In this document: piece by piece, positions 8,267 through 16,944 of the stretch
How positions within the stretch are numbered: the first letter of the stretch is position 1
How the letters are laid out: each line of letters opens with the position of its first letter
Assembly (NCBI GenBank): GCA_013359125.1
Contig: JABWCR010000012.1
Span: 20,033 to 84,032, forward strand
Source: Armatimonadota bacterium
GTDB taxonomy: Bacteria; Armatimonadota; Fimbriimonadia; Fimbriimonadales; GBS-DC
Direction: 5' to 3'
DNA length: 64,000 nt
The notes under the pieces: generated by a model
What the model was told of the DNA's origin: nothing
Seen by the model: the letters and a program-made list of their open reading frames with translations, nothing else
Databases searched by the model: none
Position numbers and translations under genes: made by a program

Positions 8267-8884
8267 ATGAAAACGGTTCTAACCGCAGTCGCAGCTCTGA
8301 CGCTGTTTGCCTTTGCCATCGCGCAAGACTGCTCGATGTGCAAGGCGATGATGAAGGTCGAAGAGTTGGGCAAATCGCCGATGGGCAACATGCTGAAGCT
8401 GAGCAACGGCGCTCTGAGCTACTCAACTATCAACGAGGGCAAGAACGTCAAGGACTTACACGCCGTAGCTGTCTCGATCTGTAACATGATGACCAAACCC
8501 CCGGCAGACGCTTGCGACCAGTGCAAGACTGTGTCGAGCATGATGGCAGGGGTCGAATTCGACGTGATGCAAGGCAAGACCGGCGTGGTCGTCGTGATGA
8601 CCAGTTCCAAACCCGAAACCGTCAAGATGCTCCATACGATGTTTGTTACGCCTGCGTCTGCACCAACGGCTAGTCCTACGCCGGGCGCCGCAAACCCAGG
8701 CAAGTCGACGAGCGATCGAGAGGACTTTGCCGGAAAGGGCGACGGAATCGAGACTTGCCCCGTGATGGGAATGGCCGTCAAGAAGGAGCACTTTGTCGAG
8801 CACAACGGCCGAAAGGTTTACATGTGCTGCGCCATGTGCGTCGGCCAGTTCAAGCGAGACCCAGGCAAATACGTCAAGAACTAA
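8267..8884 (+). CDS. Secreted cysteine-rich protein with C-terminal YHS-type domain
   Basis: 205 residues. A signal peptide (about 1-19, ending AFAIA) is followed by QDCSMCKAMMK. The mature protein has paired cysteines in its first part (CSMC, CNMM, CDQC), a Pro/Ala/Thr linker (about 124-140) and a C-terminal YHS-like metal-binding module. The module runs from CPVMGMAVKKE to VYMCCAMCVGQFKRDPGKY, with the typical CPVMG start and CC..C end. YHS domains are found in metal-handling proteins, so a periplasmic copper or other metal-binding role is a fair guess. A strong GGAGG lies 9 bases before the ATG. It follows trpD by 21 bases. Confidence 0.75.
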   Translation: MKTVLTAVAALTLFAFAIAQDCSMCKAMMKVEELGKSPMGNMLKLSNGALSYSTINEGKNVKDLHAVAVSICNMMTKPPADACDQCKTVSSMMAGVEFDVMQGKTGVVVVMTSSKPETVKMLHTMFVTPASAPTASPTPGAANPGKSTSDREDFAGKGDGIETCPVMGMAVKKEHFVEHNGRKVYMCCAMCVGQFKRDPGKYVKN

Positions 8885-8911
8885 CTCGAACTTGAGCGCG
8901 CCCGCCCAGAC

Positions 8912-10789
8912 ATGATCGCCTTTTCGGGCGACCAAGTTTCCGATCCGTCATTCTGGCTTTCCAGAGAGTGGCTGGAGACGAACGGTCTGGGCGGGTACGC
9001 CATGTCCACCATCGCGGGCCTTAACTCGCGCCGATACCATGGACTATTGGTTGCCGCGCTCGGTTCGCCGGTCAACCGCTACGTTTTGCTGTCCAAGTTA
9101 GAAGAAACCCTTCTCATCGATGGCCAACCCTTTGAACTTTCCACCAATCACTACTCAGGCGCTACCCACCCGCAAGGCTATCGATACTTAACCGAATTCC
9201 GCCTCGATCCAGGCCCTGTCTGGACTTTCAACGTTGACGGACGTCTGATCGAAAAGCGTCTCTTCATGCCGGACGAAGAGAACGCAGTCGTTACCCAATA
9301 TCGCACGATCGATGGATCGGGCTACAGAACAAGGCGATCCAGCGGCGCCTGTCAACTGATCTTACGCCCTCTGATCGCCTTTCGCGACTACCACAGCCTG
9401 ACGCGCGAAAACCACGACCTCGATCCCGAATGGCGGATCGAGCCGCACGGAACCAGCCTCCAACCCTATGCTTCGCTCCCCAGACTTCACTTCTGCTTCC
9501 AGCGGATGGGCGTTACAAACGTCGGCCAATGGTATCGCCAATTCGACTATCATCACGAGCGCGAGCGCGGTCTTGAGCATCAAGAAGACCTCTTTTGTCC
9601 CTTCGAACTCCAAACGGACTTATCCTCCGATCAAGCGGCACAGCTCGCCGTCGGCCTCCATCCCGATGCACCGTTCGAAATCAAACGAAAATCGATCGCG
9701 GATCATTACATCGTCCGACGCGGCACAGGCCATACCGTCATCGCCGGCTATCCCTGGTTTGGCGATTGGGGCCGCGACACCTTTATCGCCCTGCCTGGAC
9801 TTGCCCTGGTAACCGGGCGGCACGAAATCGCGCGATCCATCCTCACGGAGTACGGCAAACTCTTCAACCAAGGCCTGCTACCCAATCGATTCATCGAAGG
9901 CGCCGACCAGCCGGAATACAACACCGTCGATGCGACGCTTTGGTACTTCGAGGCGCTTCGAGCCTATCTTGAGTATTCAGACGACCGATCCGTTTTTGGC
10001 GACGGCCTGTTGGAACGACTCGTAGAATCCATCGATTGGCACACCAAGGGCACGCTGCACGGAATCGGTATGGACGAGGACGGCCTCCTTTCTGCAGGCG
10101 CCCCCGGCCTGCAACTAACCTGGATGGACGCGAAAGTCGGCGATTGGGTCGTAACGCCGCGCATGGGCAAACCGGTCGAGATTCAAGCCCTTTGGCATAA
10201 CGCCCTGCTCTGCCTTGGCGAGTGGACGGGCGATGCAAAGTACGCTCAGATAGCTCAAAGGGCCAAGGTCAGCTTCGACGCCCTCTTTTGGAACGGTCGC
10301 TACTTTGACGACGTTGCGGGCGATCGTTCTCTCCGACCCAATCAGATCTTCGCCCTGAGCCTTGCACATTCGATCGCGCGCTCCGACCGCGCACTGCCTG
10401 TGCTGGAGACCGTCGAGCAAGAATTGCTGACCCCCTTTGGCCTGCGAACCCTATCGCCCAACGACCCCGATTATCGACCCCATTGCGAAGGCGACCGGCT
10501 ATCTCGAGACGGCGCCTATCATCAAGGCACTGTATGGACATGGCTCGCTGGACACTTTTGGACGGCAGCGATCCGGCATCAAGGCGACGAGGCCAAAGAA
10601 CGCGCATCCGCATGGCTACAAGGCTTAGAATCTCACCTAAACGAAGCCTGCGTCGGCCACGTTTCAGAGATTTTTGACGCCGAACCGCCACACATGCCTC
10701 GCGGCTGCCCCGCGCAAGCCTGGAGCATCGCCGAGATTTTGCGCCTAAAAGCCCTGCTTACCTTAGATAAAGCAGACGGAGCGCATTGA
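8912..10789 (+). CDS. Glycogen debranching enzyme (amylo-alpha-1,6-glucosidase type)
   Basis: 625 residues. An N-terminal glucanotransferase-like/GDE_N domain (LETNGLGGYAMSTIAGLNSR RYHGLL region, about 20-50) is followed by a C-terminal (alpha/alpha)6 debranching domain. In it, AGYPWFGDWGRDTFIALPG (about 280-298), the ADQPEYNTVDATLWYFEA block and DGAYHQGTVWTW carry the expected acidic residues. It hydrolyses alpha-1,6 branch points of glycogen or related glucans in the cytoplasm. The last 32 bases overlap the end of the convergent copper ATPase gene, which is unusual. Confidence 0.92.
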   Translation: MIAFSGDQVSDPSFWLSREWLETNGLGGYAMSTIAGLNSRRYHGLLVAALGSPVNRYVLLSKLEETLLIDGQPFELSTNHYSGATHPQGYRYLTEFRLDPGPVWTFNVDGRLIEKRLFMPDEENAVVTQYRTIDGSGYRTRRSSGACQLILRPLIAFRDYHSLTRENHDLDPEWRIEPHGTSLQPYASLPRLHFCFQRMGVTNVGQWYRQFDYHHERERGLEHQEDLFCPFELQTDLSSDQAAQLAVGLHPDAPFEIKRKSIADHYIVRRGTGHTVIAGYPWFGDWGRDTFIALPGLALVTGRHEIARSILTEYGKLFNQGLLPNRFIEGADQPEYNTVDATLWYFEALRAYLEYSDDRSVFGDGLLERLVESIDWHTKGTLHGIGMDEDGLLSAGAPGLQLTWMDAKVGDWVVTPRMGKPVEIQALWHNALLCLGEWTGDAKYAQIAQRAKVSFDALFWNGRYFDDVAGDRSLRPNQIFALSLAHSIARSDRALPVLETVEQELLTPFGLRTLSPNDPDYRPHCEGDRLSRDGAYHQGTVWTWLAGHFWTAAIRHQGDEAKERASAWLQGLESHLNEACVGHVSEIFDAEPPHMPRGCPAQAWSIAEILRLKALLTLDKADGAH

Positions 10790-12854
10790 AAACGACCGAT
10801 AGCGAACTGAGGCTCATGGCGCCCGCTGCGATCATCGGATCCAACCGCCCTGCAAGCGCAATCGGAATCGCGATCGCATTGTAAAGAAAAGCCAAACCCA
10901 AGTTCGATCGTATGGTCGCGGCCATCGCCCGAGAGACTCTCAATGCGATGGGAAGAGAACGCAGATCGTTGTTCAATAGGATCAAATCCGCGCTCTCTGC
11001 AGCCAAACCGGTTCCGGCCCCCACCGCGATGCCCAGATCCGCGCTGGCCAGCGCGGGCGCATCGTTGATGCCGTCGCCCACAAAGGCTACTTTCTTTCCC
11101 TGCGCTTGCAACGTTCGCACCAATTCGGCCTTCTGATCGGGCAACATCTCGGCCAGGACGTTCTCTGGCGACACGCCGACAGCCTCCGCCATTCGCATCA
11201 CCGCCTCGCGCCGATCGCCCGAACAGATGTACAGTTCGATGCCCGCTTCTTGCAATCTGCGTATAGCCTCGGCGCCTTCGGGAGTAGGCTCGTCTGCAAA
11301 CACAAAGCCCAAAGATGCCTTGCCATCCACTGCCAGCACAACGGGATAATCTGCCGCTCCGTTTAGTTCTATACCGATTTGAGAAAGAAACCTTGGACTG
11401 CCGATGGCGACCCCAACGCCGTCGATTTCACCCATCGCCCCGCCGCCGGGAACGATTCTCACATTCTCTACAGATTTCACAACGCCAGGCGCATAAGCCA
11501 CGATCGCCCTCGCCAAGGGATGATCGGCCATTTTCTCTAGCGCAGACGCATAGGCCAGATTCGCTTCTAAATCGCCGCCGAAAAGCGCGGTATCGACCAC
11601 CACCGGATTGCCCGCGGTCAAGGTGCCGGTCTTGTCCAGCACAACCGCGTCCAACCGCCTTACCCGCTCCAATGCCTCGATGCCCTTCACTACAATGCCC
11701 GATCTCGAGGCCCGCGCAGTGCCCGTCAAAATGGCGATTGGCGCAGCCAACCCAAGCGCGCAGGGACACGCGATCACCAGAACGCTCACGCCGGTCAGTA
11801 TCGATTTTGCAGCATCCTTCGTGATCAAGAACCAGACCGCGACCGAAACAAGCGCCAAGACAATGATTGCAGGCACAAACACAGCCGAAATTCGATCCGC
11901 CAGCCGCTGCAAAGCCGCCTTGCTCGCCTGCGCCGTCTCCACCGCATTGGCAACCTGCTGAATGAGCGTGTCCTCGCCCACCGCCGTCGCGATCAGTTCG
12001 ATCGCCCCATCGGTTACGATCGATCCGGCGATAGCGCGCTCGCCTTCTCCCTTCGATACGGGTACAGGCTCCCCCGTTAAGGCTGATTCCTCTATCCAGG
12101 CAGCGCCCGAAACAACCTCCCCATCCACCGGAACCCGATCGCCCGCGCGCACCAGCAGTTTGTCCCCAATCCTCGCCTCGCCGAGCTCCGATTCGACATA
12201 CTCCCCATTTCTCTCCACCATGATTCGCCGCGGCAAGAGCGTCCAGACGCTCGCCAATGCTTCTCTTGCTCGCCGCTTCGCCGTCTCCTCGATTCGCTTG
12301 CCCAAAAGGATCAATGTGATAATGACCGCCGAAGCCTCAAAGTATAAGTTTCCGTGATTAGACATCAACAATACGGCAACGCTGTAGACAAATGCGGCCG
12401 TCGATCCTAGCACGATCAGCGTCTCCATGTTGGGCGCTTTCGCTAGGGTCGCGCTCCAAGCGCTCCTATAAAAAGGCAGCCCAGCGCCAAACTGCACCGG
12501 CAGAGTCAAAGCAAACAGCAGCCAGCCTAACTCGTGAGTCTTGTCGTGCATAAACATCGAAATGGCTACGACAGGAAGCGAAAACACGACTGCAAGCCAA
12601 AGCCGGGCCGCCGTATAGATTTCTCGATGCGGCGCCGTTGCATCGGCCTTGTGAGCGTCAAAGCCTGCTTTTCGAATCGCCTCGATCAACCGCTCGACCG
12701 AAACTGACGGGTCCACCTGAAACTCGCCCTTCTCCGTCGCAAAGTTAACCTGACTCTCCAACACCCCGTCCACTTTGGAGACGACCTTCTCGATCCGCCT
12801 GGCACAGGCGGCGCAAGTCATCCCGGTAATCTTCAGTCTCACCCGTTCGGCCAT
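10758..12854 (-). CDS. copA: Copper-translocating P-type ATPase
   Basis: 698 residues. Order of parts: one N-terminal heavy-metal-associated domain with GMTCAACARR (C14, C17), membrane helices, the TGEPVPVSKG actuator motif, the CPC ion-binding helix (VIACPCALGLA), the phosphorylation site DKTGTLTAG, and GDGINDAPALASAD. These define a P1B-type Cu(+) exporter. The start at 12854 is chosen because it begins the HMA domain and lies six bases after a perfect TATAAT (12866-12861). A longer in-frame form from 12941 would run upstream through the promoter. Its 3' end overlaps the debranching enzyme gene. The secreted YHS-type protein nearby could share a metal-handling role (inference). Confidence 0.93.
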   Translation of the reverse strand: MAERVRLKITGMTCAACARRIEKVVSKVDGVLESQVNFATEKGEFQVDPSVSVERLIEAIRKAGFDAHKADATAPHREIYTAARLWLAVVFSLPVVAISMFMHDKTHELGWLLFALTLPVQFGAGLPFYRSAWSATLAKAPNMETLIVLGSTAAFVYSVAVLLMSNHGNLYFEASAVIITLILLGKRIEETAKRRAREALASVWTLLPRRIMVERNGEYVESELGEARIGDKLLVRAGDRVPVDGEVVSGAAWIEESALTGEPVPVSKGEGERAIAGSIVTDGAIELIATAVGEDTLIQQVANAVETAQASKAALQRLADRISAVFVPAIIVLALVSVAVWFLITKDAAKSILTGVSVLVIACPCALGLAAPIAILTGTARASRSGIVVKGIEALERVRRLDAVVLDKTGTLTAGNPVVVDTALFGGDLEANLAYASALEKMADHPLARAIVAYAPGVVKSVENVRIVPGGGAMGEIDGVGVAIGSPRFLSQIGIELNGAADYPVVLAVDGKASLGFVFADEPTPEGAEAIRRLQEAGIELYICSGDRREAVMRMAEAVGVSPENVLAEMLPDQKAELVRTLQAQGKKVAFVGDGINDAPALASADLGIAVGAGTGLAAESADLILLNNDLRSLPIALRVSRAMAATIRSNLGLAFLYNAIAIPIALAGRLDPMIAAGAMSLSSLSVVFNALRLLYLR

Positions 12855-12860
12855 GGCTCG

Positions 12861-12866
12861 ATTATA
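12861..12866 (-). promoter_or_regulatory. -10 element of copA, leaderless
   Basis: Perfect TATAAT on the minus strand, six bases before the copA ATG; no Shine-Dalgarno. Confidence 0.6.
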
Positions 12867-12947
12867 CCGACGCCCGGCTAATTCGAACTGGGAGATATGC
12901 CATAATCGAAAAGTGTCGGGCCATGCCCGGCGACAAGGCAAGAACGA

Positions 12948-14576
12948 ATGGCATACCAGGCTCCAAGAGTCAAGCGATCGGGCACGATCTGGGATTCGAT
13001 CCTGGACGGATGGGGCTCCATTGCCAACTGGCTGACCGCCGAAAGGCTAGCCATGGGCACCTTTTTGCTCTTCGTCATCGCCGCCAATATCACCATCCTG
13101 TATCTGTTCCTTTCCGATAGGATGTCCCTTGCGATATTGGTCGCCGTCCTTGGTCTGATTGCTCCGCTCTCCTTTTTTTGGCCGCATATCGGATTGGTCG
13201 TCTTTGTTGCCGTAACCGCCGGCGGCTTTGTCAACGCGATCCACTTTGTTACCGAAGGCGCGAGCGGCGAACGAACTTTGTCGCTCGTTATGGCTGTCGC
13301 TCTGAGCGCGCGAGCGCTTTGGGAATGGGTCGGAATACCTCGCGACAAGCGCCCTAAAATCCTTTCCGGTCTGGTCTTCTTCCTCTTGCTGTTCCAATCT
13401 TTCTATCTACTGCATATCGCCTATATCTACATTTTCGACCCGGACATCAGAGGAACGGACATCTACGTTAAGGAATTCGCGGCCGGATTTTGGAAACCGA
13501 CTTTCCGCTACTTCGACCACCTGCCGCTGTGGCTGATGGTCATCCCGGCGATGGTGATTCTAAGTAAGCCGGAACGCCTTAAAACAGTTATAGCAGGCTT
13601 TATCATTCTCGCGCTTTGGTCGACGGTCATCACGGTCTGGGAGTACATCTCTCCATTGCCGCGCGAGCTGAAAATCGCCTTCAAACTGTTCCAAACCGGT
13701 GAATCGGCGGAAGGCAACCGTATCTTAAGTTCGCCTGGATATATGCTCGTATTCTTCCTCGGGATGCTGTTAGTCGCCTTCAAAGGCCTGAATGCAAAAT
13801 TAAACGGCTTTTGGGTTTGGGCAGTCTTCGGCTTGGTCATGATTGCGTTCGCCTCTTGGAAGGGGCGAATCATTTGGGGCTTGTTTGCAGCGTCGGTGCC
13901 TTTCCTAATGTTTATGAAGCCCCGCGAAGCCGTCGCAAGACATCTTACGACGGCTTTTGCCTTCTGTCTTGTGGTGGCCGCCGCCTTGTTCCACCCTGCC
14001 GTCAACGACCAAGCGACCAAGATTTGGGTCGAAGTCGCAACCCGTTTTGAAAAGACGTTCGACCCTCGCGACTATACGGGCCAAGGCTCGTTTGCCTGGC
14101 GGGTGATCGAAGCTCGATACGCCATCGATACTTGGTCCCACGGCACCATGTTCCAAAAGTGGTTCGGGCAAGGTCTTCAAACTCCATACGGCTTCTACGA
14201 GACTGTGCCGATGACCCGATGGGGATTTGGCGGCACATGGCAGAAAACACACATCCATAATCAGTATGTCGGCGCGCTCCTGCGCATTGGCATCGTAGGG
14301 CTGTTTCTCTATCTGTTGCTGATCGGCGCTTTTTTCTATCGCCTGTTTGTCGTCTGGAAGGTAACCGACAACCGATACGCACGGGCGTTCGTCCTATCGC
14401 TCGGAGCGTTCATGGTCTCCCTCTTCATCTTTCAGGCTTTCCACATCATGATTAGCCAGCCCGAGGCGCTCCCCATCATCGTCATCGGCTGGGCCATCCT
14501 CGAACTCATTCCTTACTACAAACGCATTGGCTTCATTCAAGACGAGCCCAAGAGCGTCGAAGCCGCCGCGAGCTAA
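12948..14576 (+). CDS. O-antigen ligase / Wzy-like polymerase family membrane protein
   Basis: 542 residues with about eleven hydrophobic helices, a long periplasmic loop (about 370-455) and the typical KTHIHNQYVGALLRIGIVGL segment after the loop. That His-Asn segment is characteristic of the O-antigen ligase/polymerase (Wzy_C-like) superfamily, which joins undecaprenyl-linked glycans to lipid A core or to each other. It is first in a three-gene surface-polysaccharide block with the flippase and glycosyltransferase. A CATAAT at 12901-12906 would give a leader of about 35 bases that contains a small CGGGC/GCCCG hairpin. Confidence 0.85.
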   Translation: MAYQAPRVKRSGTIWDSILDGWGSIANWLTAERLAMGTFLLFVIAANITILYLFLSDRMSLAILVAVLGLIAPLSFFWPHIGLVVFVAVTAGGFVNAIHFVTEGASGERTLSLVMAVALSARALWEWVGIPRDKRPKILSGLVFFLLLFQSFYLLHIAYIYIFDPDIRGTDIYVKEFAAGFWKPTFRYFDHLPLWLMVIPAMVILSKPERLKTVIAGFIILALWSTVITVWEYISPLPRELKIAFKLFQTGESAEGNRILSSPGYMLVFFLGMLLVAFKGLNAKLNGFWVWAVFGLVMIAFASWKGRIIWGLFAASVPFLMFMKPREAVARHLTTAFAFCLVVAAALFHPAVNDQATKIWVEVATRFEKTFDPRDYTGQGSFAWRVIEARYAIDTWSHGTMFQKWFGQGLQTPYGFYETVPMTRWGFGGTWQKTHIHNQYVGALLRIGIVGLFLYLLLIGAFFYRLFVVWKVTDNRYARAFVLSLGAFMVSLFIFQAFHIMISQPEALPIIVIGWAILELIPYYKRIGFIQDEPKSVEAAAS

Positions 14577-14585
14577 CGGGCGCAA

Positions 14586-16043
14586 ATGCCCCCGGATACC
14601 CCTAAAAAGCAAACTGTAAGGCGAGAGCTCTTTACCGGCATGGCCTGGCTCACCTCTGCCTCGCTGCTGGGACGAACCGCCGCATTCCTGTCGCTCATTG
14701 TCGTTGCCCGCCACGTAACGCCCGCCGAGTTCGGCATCTTTCGCATGGTGGCCGACCTGGTCATCGTCATGGAACTGTTTCGAGACATCGGAATGGCGCG
14801 CGCGCTCCAAACCTATTCGGGCGACCGAAAAATGGCCTGCGACGTTACCTTTCACATCTCGAACGCCGCAGGGCTAGTGATGTTCGCCCTCGCGCTCATC
14901 TTTGCCGGCGATGTCGCACGGTTCTATAACACGCCCGAAGTCGAATCGCTCCTGCGCGTGATGGCGATCACCATTGTCTTGAACACGCTGACCGTCGTGC
15001 CGCGCGTGATCATGCAGCTAGAGCGCCGATGGGATCAATTGGCGATCAGCGAGTTTGCCCCGCAACTGCTCGGCGCCATCGTGCTGGTGGTCGGCGCGAT
15101 CAACGGCTACGCCTATTGGAGCTACGCAGCCTCCGTCCTGATTCGGTGCGGGGGCACAATGGCGCTGGCTTACTGGATCAACGGCTGGCGGCCCCGCAAG
15201 CAGTTCAGTTGGCCGGTCGCGCGAGAACTGTTCGCCTTCGGAAAGTGGGCCTATCTCGACCTGCTCCTCTATGCGGGGGTCATCACCTTCGCCGATAGCA
15301 TCTACCTGGGTCGCTTCCAGGGAGCGCACGAATTGGGACTGTACGGCCAAGCCAACAACCTTGTGCAAGTAACCTTTCAAGTAGTCGTGCTTCCGCTCGA
15401 CCGCATCGCCATCGTCATGGTCGCAGACGCCAATCGAGAGAACAAGGCTTATGCGCATTTGGTACAGATCACCTACTACGTCGCCCTGCTCATGGCGCCT
15501 CTCTACGCCTTTCTTATGCTCTTCCCGGAGTTGATTATTGGGGTCGTGCTGTCGGAACGCTGGATTGGAGCCGCGCCGATACTTCAGGTATTGGCGCTTA
15601 ACTGGTTTTTCGTCGGAGTCTTCACAACGCCTCTCAGAAACTACTTCCTAGGCACCGTGCGGCCCAAGCTGCTCGCCTATTCCATCACCCCTTCCATCAT
15701 CTTCATCTTCGTCATGTACTGGCTCAGCGGCGGATCCTACAACGGCGTCCAAATCGCTTGGCTCTTCTTGGCCAGCCGACTGATCCACATTGCCTTGAGC
15801 CTCTTTTTTATGAAGGCGGACAAAGAGCCCCTTTGGCCTCTGTTCGCTCGCCTCTGGAAGCCCTTGCTTTGCGTCGGCGTTGCAGCACCCTCAGCATGGT
15901 ATTTGTCTAAGTTTGCTGCGCAAGAGTTTGTCTCATTGCTCATTGCAACGGTCGTTTTCTTTGGCCTCTACGGCGCCTTTTGGACCAAGCCGATCCTCGC
16001 CATCGTCAAGCGGCGCAGACAATCCGTGCCATCAGATTCGTAG
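14586..16043 (+). CDS. Polysaccharide flippase (Wzx-like, oligosaccharidyl-lipid exporter)
   Basis: 485 residues with about 12-14 hydrophobic helices, including GMAWLTSASLLGRTAAFLSL at the N terminus. The pattern is that of the polysaccharide transporter (PST) branch of the MOP superfamily, which flips lipid-linked oligosaccharides across the inner membrane. It starts 9 bases after the ligase-like gene, so it belongs to the same operon, and is followed by a glycosyltransferase with its own -10 element. Confidence 0.88.
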   Translation: MPPDTPKKQTVRRELFTGMAWLTSASLLGRTAAFLSLIVVARHVTPAEFGIFRMVADLVIVMELFRDIGMARALQTYSGDRKMACDVTFHISNAAGLVMFALALIFAGDVARFYNTPEVESLLRVMAITIVLNTLTVVPRVIMQLERRWDQLAISEFAPQLLGAIVLVVGAINGYAYWSYAASVLIRCGGTMALAYWINGWRPRKQFSWPVARELFAFGKWAYLDLLLYAGVITFADSIYLGRFQGAHELGLYGQANNLVQVTFQVVVLPLDRIAIVMVADANRENKAYAHLVQITYYVALLMAPLYAFLMLFPELIIGVVLSERWIGAAPILQVLALNWFFVGVFTTPLRNYFLGTVRPKLLAYSITPSIIFIFVMYWLSGGSYNGVQIAWLFLASRLIHIALSLFFMKADKEPLWPLFARLWKPLLCVGVAAPSAWYLSKFAAQEFVSLLIATVVFFGLYGAFWTKPILAIVKRRRQSVPSDS

Positions 16044-16044
16044 G

Positions 16045-16050
16045 TATACT
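16045..16050 (+). promoter_or_regulatory. -10 element of the GT2 gene, leaderless
   Basis: TATACT begins two bases after the flippase stop codon and ends eight bases before the ATG at 16059. Confidence 0.5.
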
Positions 16051-16058
16051 TCGGCCTC

Positions 16059-16748
16059 ATGCAGGCCGACCCGCTCGTCTCCGTTATCGTGCCGGTCTAC
16101 AACGAGAGGCACACCATCTCCGAAGTCTTGCGTCGATTGCGCGACGCTCCCTTTCGCAAAGAGATCATCGTAGTCGACGACCATTCGGACGATGGCACCT
16201 GGGAAATTCTTCAAAAAGAGTCGGACATTTCGCTTGCTCGACACGATAAGAACTCCGGCAAAGGCAGTGCAATCCGTACCGGCATTGCAATGGCTACTGG
16301 CGACATCGTCATCATCCAAGACGCCGACCTCGAATACGACCCGACAGAAATCCCCGAGGTGATCAGGCCGATCGTCGAAGGTCGCACAACCGTCTCCTAC
16401 GGCAATCGCTTTAGCCAAGGTCTTCCAAAGGAGATGCCATTGCCGAACAAGATCGCCAATCGACTTCTCTCGCTGGCCGTTCGCATTCTCTACCGTTACC
16501 CGCTCCAAGACGAAGCGACCTGCTACAAGGCCTTTGAAGCAGGAACGTTGAAACAAATGAACCTGACCTGTACCGGCTTCGAGTTCTGCCCCGAAGTAAC
16601 GGCCAAGTCGCTGCGCCAAGGGATTCGAATTGTAGAAGTTTCGCTTTACAAATATCGACCAAGGACCAAGAAGGGCGGCAAAAAGATTCGTTGGACGGAC
16701 GGCGTGCAGGCTTTTTGGACGCTGATCAAACAGAGGTTTGGTCGATGA
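16059..16748 (+). CDS. Family 2 glycosyltransferase (DPM1-like)
   Basis: 229 residues, a GT-A fold transferase. VSVIVPVYNERHTISEV (8-24), IIVVDDHSDDGTWEI (36-50) and the metal-binding QDADLEYDP (about 88-96) are all in place. The protein is short and lacks C-terminal membrane helices, resembling dolichol-phosphate mannose synthases and other polyprenyl-phosphate sugar transferases. It probably makes a polyprenyl-linked sugar for the surface glycan handled by the two preceding genes. The C terminus is rich in Lys and Arg, which may hold it at the membrane. Confidence 0.9.
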   Translation: MQADPLVSVIVPVYNERHTISEVLRRLRDAPFRKEIIVVDDHSDDGTWEILQKESDISLARHDKNSGKGSAIRTGIAMATGDIVIIQDADLEYDPTEIPEVIRPIVEGRTTVSYGNRFSQGLPKEMPLPNKIANRLLSLAVRILYRYPLQDEATCYKAFEAGTLKQMNLTCTGFEFCPEVTAKSLRQGIRIVEVSLYKYRPRTKKGGKKIRWTDGVQAFWTLIKQRFGR

Positions 16749-16801
16749 AACCTGCGAGAGGACCGAATCGTCTAAAAGATGTCTAAACCAATCCGCCAGG
16801 G

Positions 16802-16831
16802 TTGCAATCGCCCTGGTCTTTGTGCTAGACT
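16802..16831 (+). promoter_or_regulatory. Extended -10 promoter of the SLH outer-membrane protein gene
   Basis: TTGCAA (16802-16807), an 18-base spacer, and TGcTAGACT (16823-16831). This would start transcription near 16838 and give a leader of about 107 bases, long compared with the leaderless genes nearby. Confidence 0.55.
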
Positions 16832-16944
16832 CCATGCTGTAGCATTAGGAACCGCGGTTGGCCGGTAGCGCGGCGCGAAAGGCAACAAGGAAATTTTCGC
16901 ACGGGCGGCCAGGCAGAGCGCGGAAACTCACTCAAGGAGGAGAG

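Noticed and set aside
12855..12941. Longer N terminus for copA from 12941
   Set aside because: The extra residues precede the metal-binding domain, span the perfect TATAAT, and show no family resemblance.
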